A stretch of 64,000 nucleotides of DNA from Escherichia coli (GCF_036503815.1 NZ_AP027764.1:2728001-2792000); one strand, 5' to 3'; counted from the stretch's first letter, positions 17,265 through 27,216 are shown. Program-made: numbers and translations. The notes: a model not told the origin generated them from the sequence alone.

Positions 17265-18316
17265 AATTCCACACGCGTCCCTGTTTCTGCGGATTGATAC
17301 AGCGCCGCCACCAGTTGCTGGATGATGTACCCTTGTTCGGCGTCGGCAATCATCACTGGCTTGCCCTGTACGTGATTGATAAAGGCTTCCATGCTGCGCA
17401 AATGACGGTTGTCGTCGGCCAGTTCCCGTTGCATCAGCGTCATTAATTCACCGTTGTTATCGGTATAGATATGCGCCGGAAACAGCGTGGCTCCGGCTTT
17501 ATCACCGCAAAAGCTGACGTTCATAATCGACTGTTCGCGGATGTTGAGTGCAAATGATGTCTCCAGCCAAAGAATGCCGCCGTTATGAAATTCAATGGTG
17601 CCAAACAGCGAATCTTCGACGCTGTAGGTTGCCGGGTCCCACTCACCAAATTGACCACAGCTCTTTTGCGGGCCGATCTTTTGAAAGCTGTGCGCATTCA
17701 CGCTTTTCACCGCCGGAAAGCCCAGCACATACATCGCGGCATCCAGCATATGAATGCCGATGTCGATCAGCGGGCCGCCACCCTGAAGTTCTTTATTGGT
17801 AAAGACACCCCAACCGGGAACGCCGCAGCGACGCAGGGCGCGGGCGGTCGTGACGTAAATCTCCCCCAAAACGCCGTTGGTCACCTGTTCACGCAGTTGT
17901 TGCGTATCAAGGGCAAAACGATGGTGAAAGTCGTAGGCCAGCACCTTGCCCTGTTTACGCGCGGTATCACACATCTCCCGCGCCTGTTCCGGCGTCATGG
18001 CGGGCGGTTTCTCGCACATCACATGGCAGCCTGCCTCCAGCGCCATCAGGGTATGCTCGTAATGAAAACGGTTAGGTGAACAGACGCTTACCACGTCAGG
18101 TTTTACCGCCAGCAGCATGGCCTGCGGATCGTCCCACACGGATGCGTTCCCGTATTTCTCTGCCAACGCCTGCGCCTGGGAAAGGCGGCTGTCACAGACA
18201 GCCACCAGTTCCAGATCGTTGCGGGTGCAGTAGTACGAAGCATGAACCTTATCCGCCACCTGGCCCGCGCCTATTATCGCGACCCGCAGCGGAGAGCTTG
18301 TCATTGCACTTTTCAC
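17261..18316 (-). CDS. ycjS: D-glucoside 3-dehydrogenase YcjS (Gfo/Idh/MocA family)
   Basis: YcjS (351 residues) is an NAD-dependent oxidoreductase reported to oxidise the C3 hydroxyl of D-glucosides. The N-terminal Rossmann fold shows GAGQVADKVH (about 17-26), the family EKP motif is CEKPPAMT near residue 102, and the C-terminal alpha/beta domain has the GGPLIDIGIHMLD region that carries the catalytic Asp and His of the family. The GTG/ATG choice is not settled: MTSSPLRV four codons in is an alternative start. It overlaps ycjT by 4 bases and sits 9 bases after ycjR, so it lies within one transcript. Confidence 0.93.
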   Translation of the reverse strand: MKSAMTSSPLRVAIIGAGQVADKVHASYYCTRNDLELVAVCDSRLSQAQALAEKYGNASVWDDPQAMLLAVKPDVVSVCSPNRFHYEHTLMALEAGCHVMCEKPPAMTPEQAREMCDTARKQGKVLAYDFHHRFALDTQQLREQVTNGVLGEIYVTTARALRRCGVPGWGVFTNKELQGGGPLIDIGIHMLDAAMYVLGFPAVKSVNAHSFQKIGPQKSCGQFGEWDPATYSVEDSLFGTIEFHNGGILWLETSFALNIREQSIMNVSFCGDKAGATLFPAHIYTDNNGELMTLMQRELADDNRHLRSMEAFINHVQGKPVMIADAEQGYIIQQLVAALYQSAETGTRVEL

Positions 18317-18325
18317 AAAGACCTC

Positions 18326-19114
18326 TTAGCAGGTGCGCAACCAGGCCAAAGAATCACGGTACGCCTGAGCAGGATCTTCTGCCCGAATGCGCCCTTCATA
18401 CACCACATAGCCCTGATAGTTATCGGCGCGCAGCTGTTCAAACAGCGCGTGGAAATCGAGGGTGCCGCTGCCCGGCTGATAGCGATGGTTATCGGCAATA
18501 TGCACATGACCAAGCAGGTCACGGTTGTCATGCAGCGCCTGCGCCAGGTTATCCTCTTCGATGTTCATGTGATAGAAATCGCCGATAATCTGCACATGTT
18601 TAAAGTTGTTTTCGACGATGTAACGACGAGCATCGGCGAGCGTGTTGATCATGTGGTCCTGATAGCGGTTTAGTGGTTCGAGATACACCACCGTCCCGGT
18701 ACGCGCGGCCACCTTTTCCAGGAAACGAAGGGAATCGCTCACCATTTGACGATCGCCGTCCAGGCTGCGCGGCGAGGTCATCGGCGGTAAGCGAAAGGTA
18801 AACATGCCCCACGCTGCTGGAACGACAATACCTTTGCCGCCCACTTCCGCCAGCGCCTCAAGAATGCGCTCGATCTGCTTTAAACCATTAAGACGACGCT
18901 CTTCGATAAAGTCGCCAATCCAGCCGTCATAGCCGCCGCAGGCGGTGGTCACCGGTAAACCGGTTTCTTTGATCGCTGCTTTGACTTCTTCGATATTGTT
19001 AACCAGCAGTTTGCCGTCAATCTCAAAGCCATCAAAACCCATCTCTTTGATATAACGAAATTTCTCCAGAATATTTTCCGGAAAGAACGCCTGATTCTGT
19101 GTACCGATTTTCAT
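18326..19114 (-). CDS. ycjR: 3-keto-sugar epimerase YcjR (xylose isomerase-like TIM barrel)
   Basis: YcjR (262 residues) has the AP-endonuclease-2 / xylose isomerase-like TIM barrel and is reported to epimerise a 3-keto-glucoside at C4, linking YcjS and YcjQ. Metal ligands typical of the fold can be seen in VVYLEPLNRY, IIGDFYHMNIEE, LGHVHIADNHR and GYVVYEGRI. The start MKIGTQNQAF follows AGGACGGAAAA. It lies between ycjQ (16 bases) and ycjS (9 bases) on the same strand. It is cytoplasmic, with no signal sequence. Confidence 0.92.
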   Translation of the reverse strand: MKIGTQNQAFFPENILEKFRYIKEMGFDGFEIDGKLLVNNIEEVKAAIKETGLPVTTACGGYDGWIGDFIEERRLNGLKQIERILEALAEVGGKGIVVPAAWGMFTFRLPPMTSPRSLDGDRQMVSDSLRFLEKVAARTGTVVYLEPLNRYQDHMINTLADARRYIVENNFKHVQIIGDFYHMNIEEDNLAQALHDNRDLLGHVHIADNHRYQPGSGTLDFHALFEQLRADNYQGYVVYEGRIRAEDPAQAYRDSLAWLRTC

Positions 19115-19130
19115 TTTTCCGTCCTTAGAA

Positions 19131-20183
19131 TTAAAAAGTTACGCCCATTTTGATGCTCTGTTCCGGATGCTGGTCGACATACTGCATGTAGCTTTCCGGG
19201 CTGTTAGCAAAGGTCACCACCGGGTCGATTAAATCTTCACAATTGAGATAACCGTTCATCAGCAGTTCCCAGCAGGTTTCTTCAATACGCTTGCGGCTCC
19301 AGCGCGGATAATCCGGGTTCGGTTCACTGCACGCACGAGAGAAGACAATTTTGGCGTTGTTGAAATGCGCTTCACGTCCGAGGTTGAAACCTTCGGCAAA
19401 TGGTTTGGCAAACGCAACATAGGAGATGGTGCCGCCATAAGCCAGGCCGCGCAGTGCCGATTGCAGCGCGTCGGCGTAGCCGCTGGTTTCGATAATCACA
19501 TCGGCACCCTGCTTGCCGGTCAGCGTTTTAATCTCTTTGCCTACATCCGTGCCAATGGGGTTAAGGCAGAAATCCGCCCCGTGGCGACGGGCAATATCAC
19601 AGCGATGAGCGATAGGATCGACACCAATCACCACCGACGCGCCAGCGCGTTTTGCCAGTTGAATGGCAATTTGACCAATCGCGCCAAGCCCTACCACCAC
19701 CACAAAATCGCCCACGCGCACGTTGGCATCGCGCACGCCGCTCATGGCAAACTGCGCCGGGTCGTAACAGACGGCGTTTTTCCACGAGCTACCTTGCGGC
19801 ATTTTGCGCAGTTTGTAGTTATTCACCGCGTTAATGATGACCGTTTCGGAAAGCGGGCCGTAGCCGCATACGCTGTCACCCACCGCGTAGTCGGTAACGT
19901 CGCTGCCGCACTCGATAATGTCGCCAACCACCATGTTGCCAAGCTGGAACTTGCCAAACTCAATGCCGCGCGGCGCATCTGCCGGACGGGGGGTGAACAT
20001 CTGCCATTCGCCATTAAAGTCTTCATCGATAAACGGGCTGGCGGCGCGGAAATCGACCACTTCCGTCCCGTGTTTCGGCGCGCCGAAACGCACGCGGATC
20101 TTCACTTCATTGGCTGAAATCGCCCTGTCTTCATACTCCACCAACGCGGCAACGCGCGGTGCTGTGGCTACTAACTTTTTCAT
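19131..20183 (-). CDS. ycjQ: D-guloside 3-dehydrogenase YcjQ (zinc-type alcohol dehydrogenase)
   Basis: YcjQ (350 residues) is a medium-chain dehydrogenase/reductase reported to act on D-gulosides in concert with YcjS and YcjR. The N-terminal GroES-like domain spans about 25-140, and the Rossmann domain shows VVVVGLGAIGQIAIQLAK at about 162-179. The usual structural-zinc cysteine cluster is not obvious, and the substitution in the GHE catalytic-zinc region suggests an atypical subfamily. An AGGAG-like ribosome site precedes MKKLVATAPR. It is 30 bases after ycjP. Confidence 0.92.
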   Translation of the reverse strand: MKKLVATAPRVAALVEYEDRAISANEVKIRVRFGAPKHGTEVVDFRAASPFIDEDFNGEWQMFTPRPADAPRGIEFGKFQLGNMVVGDIIECGSDVTDYAVGDSVCGYGPLSETVIINAVNNYKLRKMPQGSSWKNAVCYDPAQFAMSGVRDANVRVGDFVVVVGLGAIGQIAIQLAKRAGASVVIGVDPIAHRCDIARRHGADFCLNPIGTDVGKEIKTLTGKQGADVIIETSGYADALQSALRGLAYGGTISYVAFAKPFAEGFNLGREAHFNNAKIVFSRACSEPNPDYPRWSRKRIEETCWELLMNGYLNCEDLIDPVVTFANSPESYMQYVDQHPEQSIKMGVTF

Positions 20184-20213
20184 GTAAAACTCCTTGTCAA
20201 GAAACTGGCCGCT

Positions 20214-21056
20214 TTAGCCCTTCACGCCACCGGCGGTCAAACCACTCTTAATAAAACGTTCCGAAAGTGCATACATAATCACCACCGGCAATGCGGTCAC
20301 CAGCGAGGCCGCCATCATTCGGCCCCAGATGTAATCAGGGGTACTGAACAGCGCGTTCAGGCCTACCGGTAAAGTGAAATTGCTGGCGCTGGAGAGGAAA
20401 ATCGAGGCAAACAGATAGTCGTTCCATGCCACCATAAAGCAGTAGACGAACACGGATATCAGCCCGGACATCGCCAGCGGTACCGTGATGCGGAAGATGA
20501 TTTGCAGCCGGTTGAGGCCATCCATCATCGCCGCTTCTTCGATTTCATCGGGGATGGTGTCGAAGTAGCTTTTCAGCATAAACACGGCGGTAGGCAGGGT
20601 TTGCGTCACCATGGTGATGATCAGCGCCATCTCGGTGTCGTAAACGCCAAGCGCGGTGATGATTTTGAACAGCGGCACCACCAGCAAAATGCCGGAGAAC
20701 ATGTACACCGTGTAGAAGCTGGCGTTGATGGTCATTCGCCCTTTAAAGCGCAGGCGGGAAAGCGCGTAAGCCCCGAGAATGCCGAGAAATACTGCTATCA
20801 CGGATGAAACTACCGACACCACCAGGCTGTTACGGAAATAATCGACAAACGGGAAAATCACCGGATTAAAAATGTCGACGTAATGCTCCAGCGTCCACTG
20901 CTGTGGCAGCAGCGTAGGATGCAGCGAGATCGCCTCTTTCGCGCTTTTGAACGAGGTCATCAGCATCACAAAAAAGGGAAACAGCGTGATGATGAGAAAC
21001 AGCGCCAGCCCGCAGTAAAAACCGATGCGACTGAGTGTGCGTTTATTTGTTGCCAT
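20214..21056 (-). CDS. ycjP: sugar ABC transporter permease YcjP
   Basis: YcjP (280 residues) is a MalG-type inner membrane permease of a carbohydrate importer. About six hydrophobic helices are visible, beginning FYCGLALFLIITLFPFFVMLM. The EAA loop that contacts the ATPase is EEAAMMDGLNRLQIIFRITVPLAM. It pairs with YcjO, is fed by the lipoprotein YcjN and should be energised by YcjV. The start overlaps the end of ycjO by 14 bases. The cargo is inferred to be the glycoside used by YcjM and YcjT. Confidence 0.94.
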   Translation of the reverse strand: MATNKRTLSRIGFYCGLALFLIITLFPFFVMLMTSFKSAKEAISLHPTLLPQQWTLEHYVDIFNPVIFPFVDYFRNSLVVSVVSSVIAVFLGILGAYALSRLRFKGRMTINASFYTVYMFSGILLVVPLFKIITALGVYDTEMALIITMVTQTLPTAVFMLKSYFDTIPDEIEEAAMMDGLNRLQIIFRITVPLAMSGLISVFVYCFMVAWNDYLFASIFLSSASNFTLPVGLNALFSTPDYIWGRMMAASLVTALPVVIMYALSERFIKSGLTAGGVKG

Positions 21057-21924
21057 TGAGGTTCACCCGTTTTCTGGTCAGCAGAATGACAGCGAAAATA
21101 ATGATGAAGAGCACCACTGAGATCGCCGCCGCTTTCCCTAAGTCATTAAAGGCAAAGGCGGTTTTGTAGAGATAGACGCCGAGAATATCGACCTTGGTCG
21201 TCAGCAAATAAACGTCAGCGAACATGTAGAACATCCAGATGGTACGCAGAGTCACCACCGTCGCCAGGACCGGCATAATCGCGGGCAGCGTGACGATGCG
21301 AAACCGTTGCCAGGCATTCGCGCCGTCCATCTCTGCCGCTTCGTACAGCGATTTATCAATAGTCTGCAAAATCGCCAGAAACGAGATAAAGGCATAAGGG
21401 AAGTAGCGCCAGATGGCGAACAGCACCACCAGCACAAAACTACTGCCCGGGTTATCGAACCACAGCGGCGCCTGCTCATAGAGATGCAGAAGATCGACGC
21501 CGAGGTAGTTCACAATGCCGTAGCCGTTGTTGAACATGTATTTCCAGGCGAACACCAGCGAAATGGACGGCGTTACGTAGGAGAGGATCACCAACGAACG
21601 CGCGGTTTTGCGCAGGCGAAACTCGCGGTTGAAAAACATCGCCACCGCCAGGCCGAGCACGGTGCTACCTGCCACCACCAGCGCGGTATACCAGACCGTC
21701 ATCCACAGCGAGTGCCAGAAGCCGGGATCGGAGAGAATACGCACATAGTTGCTCACCCCAACAAACGTTGACTCGATGTTGGGATTAAGCGGCAGACGTA
21801 AAAAACTGATTTCGATATTCGACACCATTGGCCACGCCACCAGACCGCCCAGCAGTAATAAGCTGGGCGCGAGAAGCAGCAGCGCAAAGGGCATATCGGA
21901 ACGACCTGAAAAAAGCCTGTTCAT
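21043..21924 (-). CDS. ycjO: sugar ABC transporter permease YcjO
   Basis: YcjO (293 residues) is a MalF/UgpA-type permease with about six membrane helices, the first being FALLLLAPSLLLLGGLVAWPMV. The ATPase-coupling EAA loop reads YEAAEMDGANAWQRFRIVTLPAI. It forms the membrane channel with YcjP. The 3' end overlaps ycjP by 14 bases and 20 bases separate it from ycjN, so translation is closely coupled. No unusual feature is seen. Confidence 0.94.
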   Translation of the reverse strand: MNRLFSGRSDMPFALLLLAPSLLLLGGLVAWPMVSNIEISFLRLPLNPNIESTFVGVSNYVRILSDPGFWHSLWMTVWYTALVVAGSTVLGLAVAMFFNREFRLRKTARSLVILSYVTPSISLVFAWKYMFNNGYGIVNYLGVDLLHLYEQAPLWFDNPGSSFVLVVLFAIWRYFPYAFISFLAILQTIDKSLYEAAEMDGANAWQRFRIVTLPAIMPVLATVVTLRTIWMFYMFADVYLLTTKVDILGVYLYKTAFAFNDLGKAAAISVVLFIIIFAVILLTRKRVNLNGNK

Positions 21925-21944
21925 TGCGGATTCCTGTCCTGGGA

Positions 21945-23237
21945 TTAGTGCTGTTCGATCAGTTCATCCAGCTTTTTCTGGCTCGCTTGCAGCGTGGTTG
22001 AGAGATCGGCTTTCCCCACGGTGACGTTATGCACCATTGAACTCACCACACCAGACCCCGTGACATCGCCCATGCGGGTAAAGTTTTTGTCCCCTACCGC
22101 ACCAAAGACCTGAATGTTTGGCAGTTCGCTAATCAACTGATTCGGCAAGTCTCCCAGCGCCTTAATCACGTCGTTATCTTTCCAGGTGGCAGTCGTCACA
22201 ACCGCTTTGTTCACCGGCAGCGCCGCGCCTGGCGACATCATCACCCAGTCGGCAATGTTGTCCGCCTGCTCCATAAAGGTGACAAATTTTTCCGCCGCTT
22301 CCGTCTCTTCGCTTTTTTGCCCGGCGGTAATGGTCAGCGATGTCAACATGCCGTAGACCGCCGAGTTTTTCTCGGTTGGCACCACGAAACCGACATTTTT
22401 CGGGTCGCCTTCTTTAATCACAGCCGGAAGGATGTAGGTGGAGTAAATCGCCATCGGCGCGGTGCCGTTCATAAAGGCGTCTTTCACTTCCATAATGTCG
22501 TTAGAACCCGGCATGGTGTTGGCAGCAAGGTCGCGGTAATAGGTCAGCGCCTGCATCATCTCCGGCGTATCAAGGGTGATTTTGCCTTCGGCGTTAAAAA
22601 CGTTGGCCTGATTGGATAACGCAAACTGGGAGAACGATTGTTCCGTCAGTACGCTTTCTGCCGTCGGCAGTGCAATACCGTATTTTTTATTCGCCGGATC
22701 GTTCAGTTTCTGTGCGACATCCAGCAACTGTTGCCAGTTTTTCGGCTCATCCAGCCCGGCTTTTGCCAGGACATCTTTGCGATACCAGATACCGCCAATC
22801 CATGCGCTGACAGGAACACCGGTCCAGGCGCTACCATCTTCGGTGCGCACAATCCGCAGAACGCCGTCATAAAACGCGCCTTCACCGACATTACTGATGA
22901 CCGTAGCAACCGCTTTGCGATCGATAAGCTGTTCTTTGTCCATCACTTTCGCGTAGTCATGGCTGGTTTCGATCACTTCCGGCAGCGAGCCGCTACGGGA
23001 AAGGGTGATGACTTTGGTGTTATAGGCATCTTCTTCCACCGGCACTTGTTTAACAGTGATGCCTGGGTTTTCTTTTTCAAAACGCGCAATTAACTGACTA
23101 ATTACCGCCTGGCGTTCCTGTTCCACCGAAGAATGCATAAACTCGATGGAAACATTCGTTTTATTTTCTTCTTTACAACCTGAAATCAGGGCGCAGGAAA
23201 CCAGTGCTGATAACAGCACGATTTTTGATTTAATCAT
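21945..23237 (-). CDS. ycjN: sugar-binding lipoprotein YcjN
   Basis: YcjN (430 residues) is a family-1 extracellular solute-binding protein anchored to the membrane as a lipoprotein. The lipobox LISGC places the modified cysteine at residue 21, after a short hydrophobic leader (IVLLSALVSCALISG). The mature protein begins CKEENKTNVSIEFMHSS and has the WxxLLDVAQKL and family-1 hinge segments. It captures the substrate for YcjOP. Thirteen bases separate it from the ycjM stop. Confidence 0.94.
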   Translation of the reverse strand: MIKSKIVLLSALVSCALISGCKEENKTNVSIEFMHSSVEQERQAVISQLIARFEKENPGITVKQVPVEEDAYNTKVITLSRSGSLPEVIETSHDYAKVMDKEQLIDRKAVATVISNVGEGAFYDGVLRIVRTEDGSAWTGVPVSAWIGGIWYRKDVLAKAGLDEPKNWQQLLDVAQKLNDPANKKYGIALPTAESVLTEQSFSQFALSNQANVFNAEGKITLDTPEMMQALTYYRDLAANTMPGSNDIMEVKDAFMNGTAPMAIYSTYILPAVIKEGDPKNVGFVVPTEKNSAVYGMLTSLTITAGQKSEETEAAEKFVTFMEQADNIADWVMMSPGAALPVNKAVVTTATWKDNDVIKALGDLPNQLISELPNIQVFGAVGDKNFTRMGDVTGSGVVSSMVHNVTVGKADLSTTLQASQKKLDELIEQH

Positions 23238-23250
23238 GAGATGTTCCTTT

Positions 23251-24930
23251 TTATTTAATCCACATAACCTGCCAGGGGCGCAGCGTTATATCATTACCCA
23301 CTATATCAACTTCACTAATCAGATCCCGACCGTGCAGATCAGTAATATTTATATGCTGAATATTTTCACTGACATTAAACAATCCTGTCAGACAATTACT
23401 ATCCGCGTTGCTTCTTTGAATACGCATTACGGATGAATTAACCGTATCGATGGTAAAATCATTATCCGGATGAAACTCGTTATGACTGCAACGAAGTGTA
23501 ATTAAATGCGACAACTGATGATATACCGCATGCCTTAATGTATCTTCATCGTTCAGTTCTCGCGTTATCTCTTCATTGTGATATTTTTTACGGTTAATCG
23601 CACGGTTATATCCCAGTTTTTCGACACCTGCGTAATCATTACGCGAGCCAAGAATACTTTGAATATATATCGCTGGCACACCGGGGAAACTTAACAAAAT
23701 CGCATGGGCAAGGATAAACCTGGCACACCGCTCTTCATCGCTACTCTCGCGGCGGCTTAACGCATCCATATAGGTGACATTTATTTCATAGGGACTGCGC
23801 GTACCATCGGGATTATTTTTCCAGTTTACTAATGCCCCTTCCTGCTGTAATGCCTCGACCAGCGCTAATATTTCGCTTTCGGGTAGCAAGCCACGCAGTG
23901 GGTTAAGTCCAATACCATCATGAGACGCGAGGAAGTTAAACCAGGTGGTTTTGCTGGAAGGCAACGTCAGACTTTGCGCCCACTGGCACAGCGCCTGGAC
24001 GTTCTGTTTTTGCACCGCATGTAACACCAGCGGCGGCAGTGAGAACTGGTACACCATATGCGCTTCGTCATCGCCGTTGCCAAAGTAAGCAATGTTGTCT
24101 TTATGCGGGACATTGGTCTCAGTAATGATGACTGTCCCCGGCGCGACGCTATCAGTAATGGCGCGTAACAGTTTGATAATTTGATGTGTTTTATCCAGGT
24201 GGATGCAACTCGTTCCCGGCTCTTTCCACATAAAGCCAACGGCATCCAGACGGACATACTCTGCGCCTTTTTCCAGGTAACACAACAGCACATCTACCAT
24301 CGCCAGTAATACATCTGGGCTGCGATAATTGAGGTCAATTTGATCGTCGCTAAATGTTGTCCATAAATGGCGCGTTGAATTATCGTTCATTTGAAACGGC
24401 GTTAATAAGGGTAACGCGCGTGGGCGAGTGACGGCGCTAAGATCGGTTTGCGGGTCAACGGCAATAAAAAAATCTTCAAAGCCTGGCTTTTGTTGTAAAT
24501 AGTTTTTAAACCATTCACTTTTAGCCGACATATGGTTGCAGACAAAATCAAACATCAAATGGCTGCATTCACCGAGCTGCTGAATATCCTGCCACTCCCC
24601 CGCTTCACTGGCGACCTGATGATAATCAATTACCGAAAAGCCATCATCAGATGACCATGGATAAAACGGCAACAAATGAACATGTGAAAAAATGCTTTGC
24701 AGCCAGTGATGGTAAAACTGATTAAATGTGGGTAGTGGTTTTAAATCATTACTGTGAAATTGATCGGCATAGGTAATTAACACGACATCACTTTCATCCC
24801 AGTGTTTTTTACGTCGCTGTGTAATTAATCTTTTCGCACTCTCAAGACGCGTTACAAGTTTCTGTAAATGAGTCGCGGTAAATGTTCCACCGTAGATTTC
24901 GTCCAGGTAATCCGTAATTTTCTGTTTCAT
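23251..24930 (-). CDS. ycjM: glucosylglycerate phosphorylase YcjM (GH13_18)
   Basis: YcjM (559 residues) is a sucrose-phosphorylase-like enzyme reported to phosphorolyse glucosylglycerate, yielding alpha-glucose 1-phosphate and D-glycerate. The (beta/alpha)8 barrel is complete: the nucleophile D229 lies in VRLDAVGF, the acid/base E271 in IITETNV, and FVCNHMSAKS and LASHDGIGL form the other conserved strands. The ATG at 24930 (MKQKITDYL) has AAAGG upstream; the frame stays open 9 codons further but through the operator. It is the first gene of the ycj operon, with an exact copy of the putative YcjW operator 10 bases before the start. Confidence 0.94.
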   Translation of the reverse strand: MKQKITDYLDEIYGGTFTATHLQKLVTRLESAKRLITQRRKKHWDESDVVLITYADQFHSNDLKPLPTFNQFYHHWLQSIFSHVHLLPFYPWSSDDGFSVIDYHQVASEAGEWQDIQQLGECSHLMFDFVCNHMSAKSEWFKNYLQQKPGFEDFFIAVDPQTDLSAVTRPRALPLLTPFQMNDNSTRHLWTTFSDDQIDLNYRSPDVLLAMVDVLLCYLEKGAEYVRLDAVGFMWKEPGTSCIHLDKTHQIIKLLRAITDSVAPGTVIITETNVPHKDNIAYFGNGDDEAHMVYQFSLPPLVLHAVQKQNVQALCQWAQSLTLPSSKTTWFNFLASHDGIGLNPLRGLLPESEILALVEALQQEGALVNWKNNPDGTRSPYEINVTYMDALSRRESSDEERCARFILAHAILLSFPGVPAIYIQSILGSRNDYAGVEKLGYNRAINRKKYHNEEITRELNDEDTLRHAVYHQLSHLITLRCSHNEFHPDNDFTIDTVNSSVMRIQRSNADSNCLTGLFNVSENIQHINITDLHGRDLISEVDIVGNDITLRPWQVMWIK

Positions 24931-24940
24931 GTTGCCTTTC

Positions 24941-24957
24941 CGTGGTAGCGGTCCCAT
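24941..24957. promoter_or_regulatory. putative YcjW operator in front of ycjM
   Basis: The sequence CGTGGTAGCGGTCCCAT is repeated exactly at 15015-15031. The palindrome-like core with central CG fits a LacI-family operator. It borders the ycjM ribosome binding site (GGAAAGG), so it must lie at or downstream of the transcription start, which suits repression by blocking RNA polymerase. The neighbouring pspE has also been linked to YcjW. Confidence 0.75.
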
Positions 24958-25100
24958 GAAACGAGAGACTACTCCGCAGAAAATAAACTGTCAATTGAGC
25001 ACAAGGGTTTTAGTCACGCAGGAAATCATTTTTTACCAGGGAAAAAGCGTATTTGTGAGCTGACGCAAATAATCTATGGGGATGTAAATAAGGTGTGACA

Positions 25101-25127
25101 GAAAAAGTAAACGGCGCATAAGCGCCG
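25101..25127 (-). terminator. rho-independent terminator after pspE
   Basis: On the minus strand the stem CGGCGC / GCGCCG (25112-25117 with 25122-25127) has a TTAT loop and is followed by TTTACTTTTT. It closes the psp operon 16 bases after the pspE stop. Confidence 0.85.
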
Positions 25128-25143
25128 CTTAGGGTGGATTCTT

Positions 25144-25458
25144 TTAACCTTTGACCTTCGGCATTGCGATGTCTTTCAGGCCGCCAGCGTTCTCAACGTG
25201 GGTATATCCCATCTCGCTAAGGATCTCTTTTGCCTGCCCTGACTGGCGTCCGGCATTGCAATACACTTTCACGGTGTCGTTTTTATCCGGAACGGCGGTG
25301 GCAATGCGCTCTTTCACTTCCTTCAGGGGAATATTGATGGCTCCCTGAACGTGCTCTTGCTGATACTGCTCTGGAACACGAACATCGATCCAGTGTTCAG
25401 CGGCGAAAACGGGCAGTGAAAACACCAGTGTCAGAGCAAGTAAGCCTTTTTTAAACAT
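25144..25458 (-). CDS. pspE: periplasmic thiosulfate sulfurtransferase (rhodanese) PspE
   Basis: PspE (104 residues) is a single-domain rhodanese exported to the periplasm; it transfers sulfane sulfur from thiosulfate to cyanide or other thiols. The signal peptide is about 19 residues (ending LPVFA before AEHWID). The catalytic cysteine is C67 in VYCNAGRQSGQ, and the family entry motif IDVRVPEQYQQEHVQGAINI is intact. It ends the psp operon but in K-12 also has its own promoter; YcjW has been implicated in its control. About 75 bases separate it from pspD, and a strong terminator follows. Confidence 0.96.
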   Translation of the reverse strand: MFKKGLLALTLVFSLPVFAAEHWIDVRVPEQYQQEHVQGAINIPLKEVKERIATAVPDKNDTVKVYCNAGRQSGQAKEILSEMGYTHVENAGGLKDIAMPKVKG

Positions 25459-25532
25459 GTAAGCGTCCTTCTATGGATGAAAATTGCCATCCATAATACG
25501 CCTTAGCTTTAACAATTTTTGCGAAACTCCCC

Positions 25533-25754
25533 TCACCTTTTATAACGCTGCGCCAGTTTATTGGCAGCCCGACTTAACAGCGGTTCCAGCGCCACGGCCA
25601 GCAACATTTTCAGCGGTCGGCGAGCAACTGATTTTATCGCCCAACCAGCTACACCCGCCGGGCCATAGCGCAGTGCGGTAAGAAGTACCAGCTTGCCTGC
25701 TAATTTGAAAACAGGCTTCACCTTTTGCCCGGCCTGTTGCCAGCGAGTATTCAT
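25533..25754 (-). CDS. pspD: phage shock protein PspD
   Basis: PspD (73 residues) is a small inner-membrane-associated protein of the phage shock operon with an ill-defined role. It is strongly basic (RRPLKMLL, NKLAQRYKR) with a moderately hydrophobic central segment (FKLAGKLVLLTALRYGPAGVAGWAIK). The ATG at 25754 (MNTRWQQAGQ) gives the K-12 length; an upstream start 4 codons earlier would overlap the pspC stop. Eight bases separate it from pspC. Confidence 0.93.
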   Translation of the reverse strand: MNTRWQQAGQKVKPVFKLAGKLVLLTALRYGPAGVAGWAIKSVARRPLKMLLAVALEPLLSRAANKLAQRYKR

Positions 25755-25762
25755 AACTTTCC

Positions 25763-26122
25763 TCACAGTTGACGGAAACGGCTACGTAACGTGAAAGTAT
25801 CGGAAGTGACATAACGTTCCATCTCGCGTAAACGCGTTTCACTTGCCGCCAGTTCACGGTCGACATCATCCAGCAATTCGCTGCTGGAAGGTAGCTGCTC
25901 ACCAAAGGCCATGTTGTCCGGCATTGGATCAAGCGCAAATGACAAAATGATGTAAGCAACCAGGGTAAACAGCGCCAGACCGAAGAAAATCGACAGCACC
26001 ACCAGGATACGCACCAGTTTTACCGGTACATCAAAATAGTTGGCAATCCCGGCGCAGACGCCGCGTACCATGCCCCGCTGTGGAATACGCCATAATTTTT
26101 TATTGAGATTAATGCCCGCCAT
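25763..26122 (-). CDS. pspC: phage shock envelope sensor PspC
   Basis: PspC (119 residues) is an inner membrane protein that with PspB senses inner membrane damage and binds PspA away from PspF. The PspC domain (LWRIPQRGMVRGVCAGIANYFDVP) precedes the membrane helix ILVVLSIFFGLALFTLVAYIILSFAL, and a periplasmic/regulatory tail with coiled-coil character ends the protein (SSELLDDVDRELAASETRLREMERYV). Its start overlaps the pspB stop by one base (TAATG), so the two are translationally coupled. Confidence 0.96.
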   Translation of the reverse strand: MAGINLNKKLWRIPQRGMVRGVCAGIANYFDVPVKLVRILVVLSIFFGLALFTLVAYIILSFALDPMPDNMAFGEQLPSSSELLDDVDRELAASETRLREMERYVTSDTFTLRSRFRQL

Positions 26123-26346
26123 TAGCGATCCCTCCAGTTCGGATGTTCTGCATCAAGAATGGATTCCAGCGCCTGAATACGTTCGCGCATCCGTTTTGCT
26201 TCATCAGCCAGTTGCGCTAATCGCTGCTGCTCACTTTGCGACAATTCACTGCGACCAGAACGATTACTGTAATGCAGCCATAACCAGATCGGTAAAACAA
26301 ACAGCACAAAAATGGTTAACGGAATAGCCAGAAATAGCGCGCTCAT
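26122..26346 (-). CDS. pspB: phage shock envelope sensor PspB
   Basis: PspB (74 residues) is a one-helix inner membrane protein (FLAIPLTIFVLFVLPIWLWLHY) with a C-terminal leucine-zipper-like cytoplasmic segment (QQRLAQLADEAKRMRERIQALESIL). It partners PspC to signal to PspA. It follows pspA by 53 bases, and the sequence around 26365-26395 can form a GC-rich hairpin (GGCGGCGTCCG / CGGCGCG region) that may set relative expression. Confidence 0.95.
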   Translation of the reverse strand: MSALFLAIPLTIFVLFVLPIWLWLHYSNRSGRSELSQSEQQRLAQLADEAKRMRERIQALESILDAEHPNWRDR

Positions 26347-26399
26347 AAGGACTCCTTAGACGATGAGCGGCGGCGCGTTCGGACGCCGCCTGGATGTTA

Positions 26400-27140
<741 letters not shown>

Positions 27141-27199
27141 TTATCTTTTTGATTTATAAAGATCTGATTGAAGAATCAACAGCAACATGCCAGGATGAG

Positions 27200-27216
27200 T
27201 TAGCGAATTACACTAA
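27200..27216. promoter_or_regulatory. PspF upstream activating site
   Basis: TTAGCGAATTACACTAA is a near-perfect inverted repeat about 65-80 bases upstream of the -24/-12 element. It lies just 18 bases before the pspF start, so the same binding activates pspA and represses pspF, as known for this enhancer pair. A second site next to it is less clear to me. Confidence 0.7.

Noticed and set aside
19365..20117. 250-codon open frame antisense to ycjQ
   Set aside because: His- and Arg-rich composition typical of a reverse-strand shadow of a GC-rich gene; no ribosome site or homology recognised.
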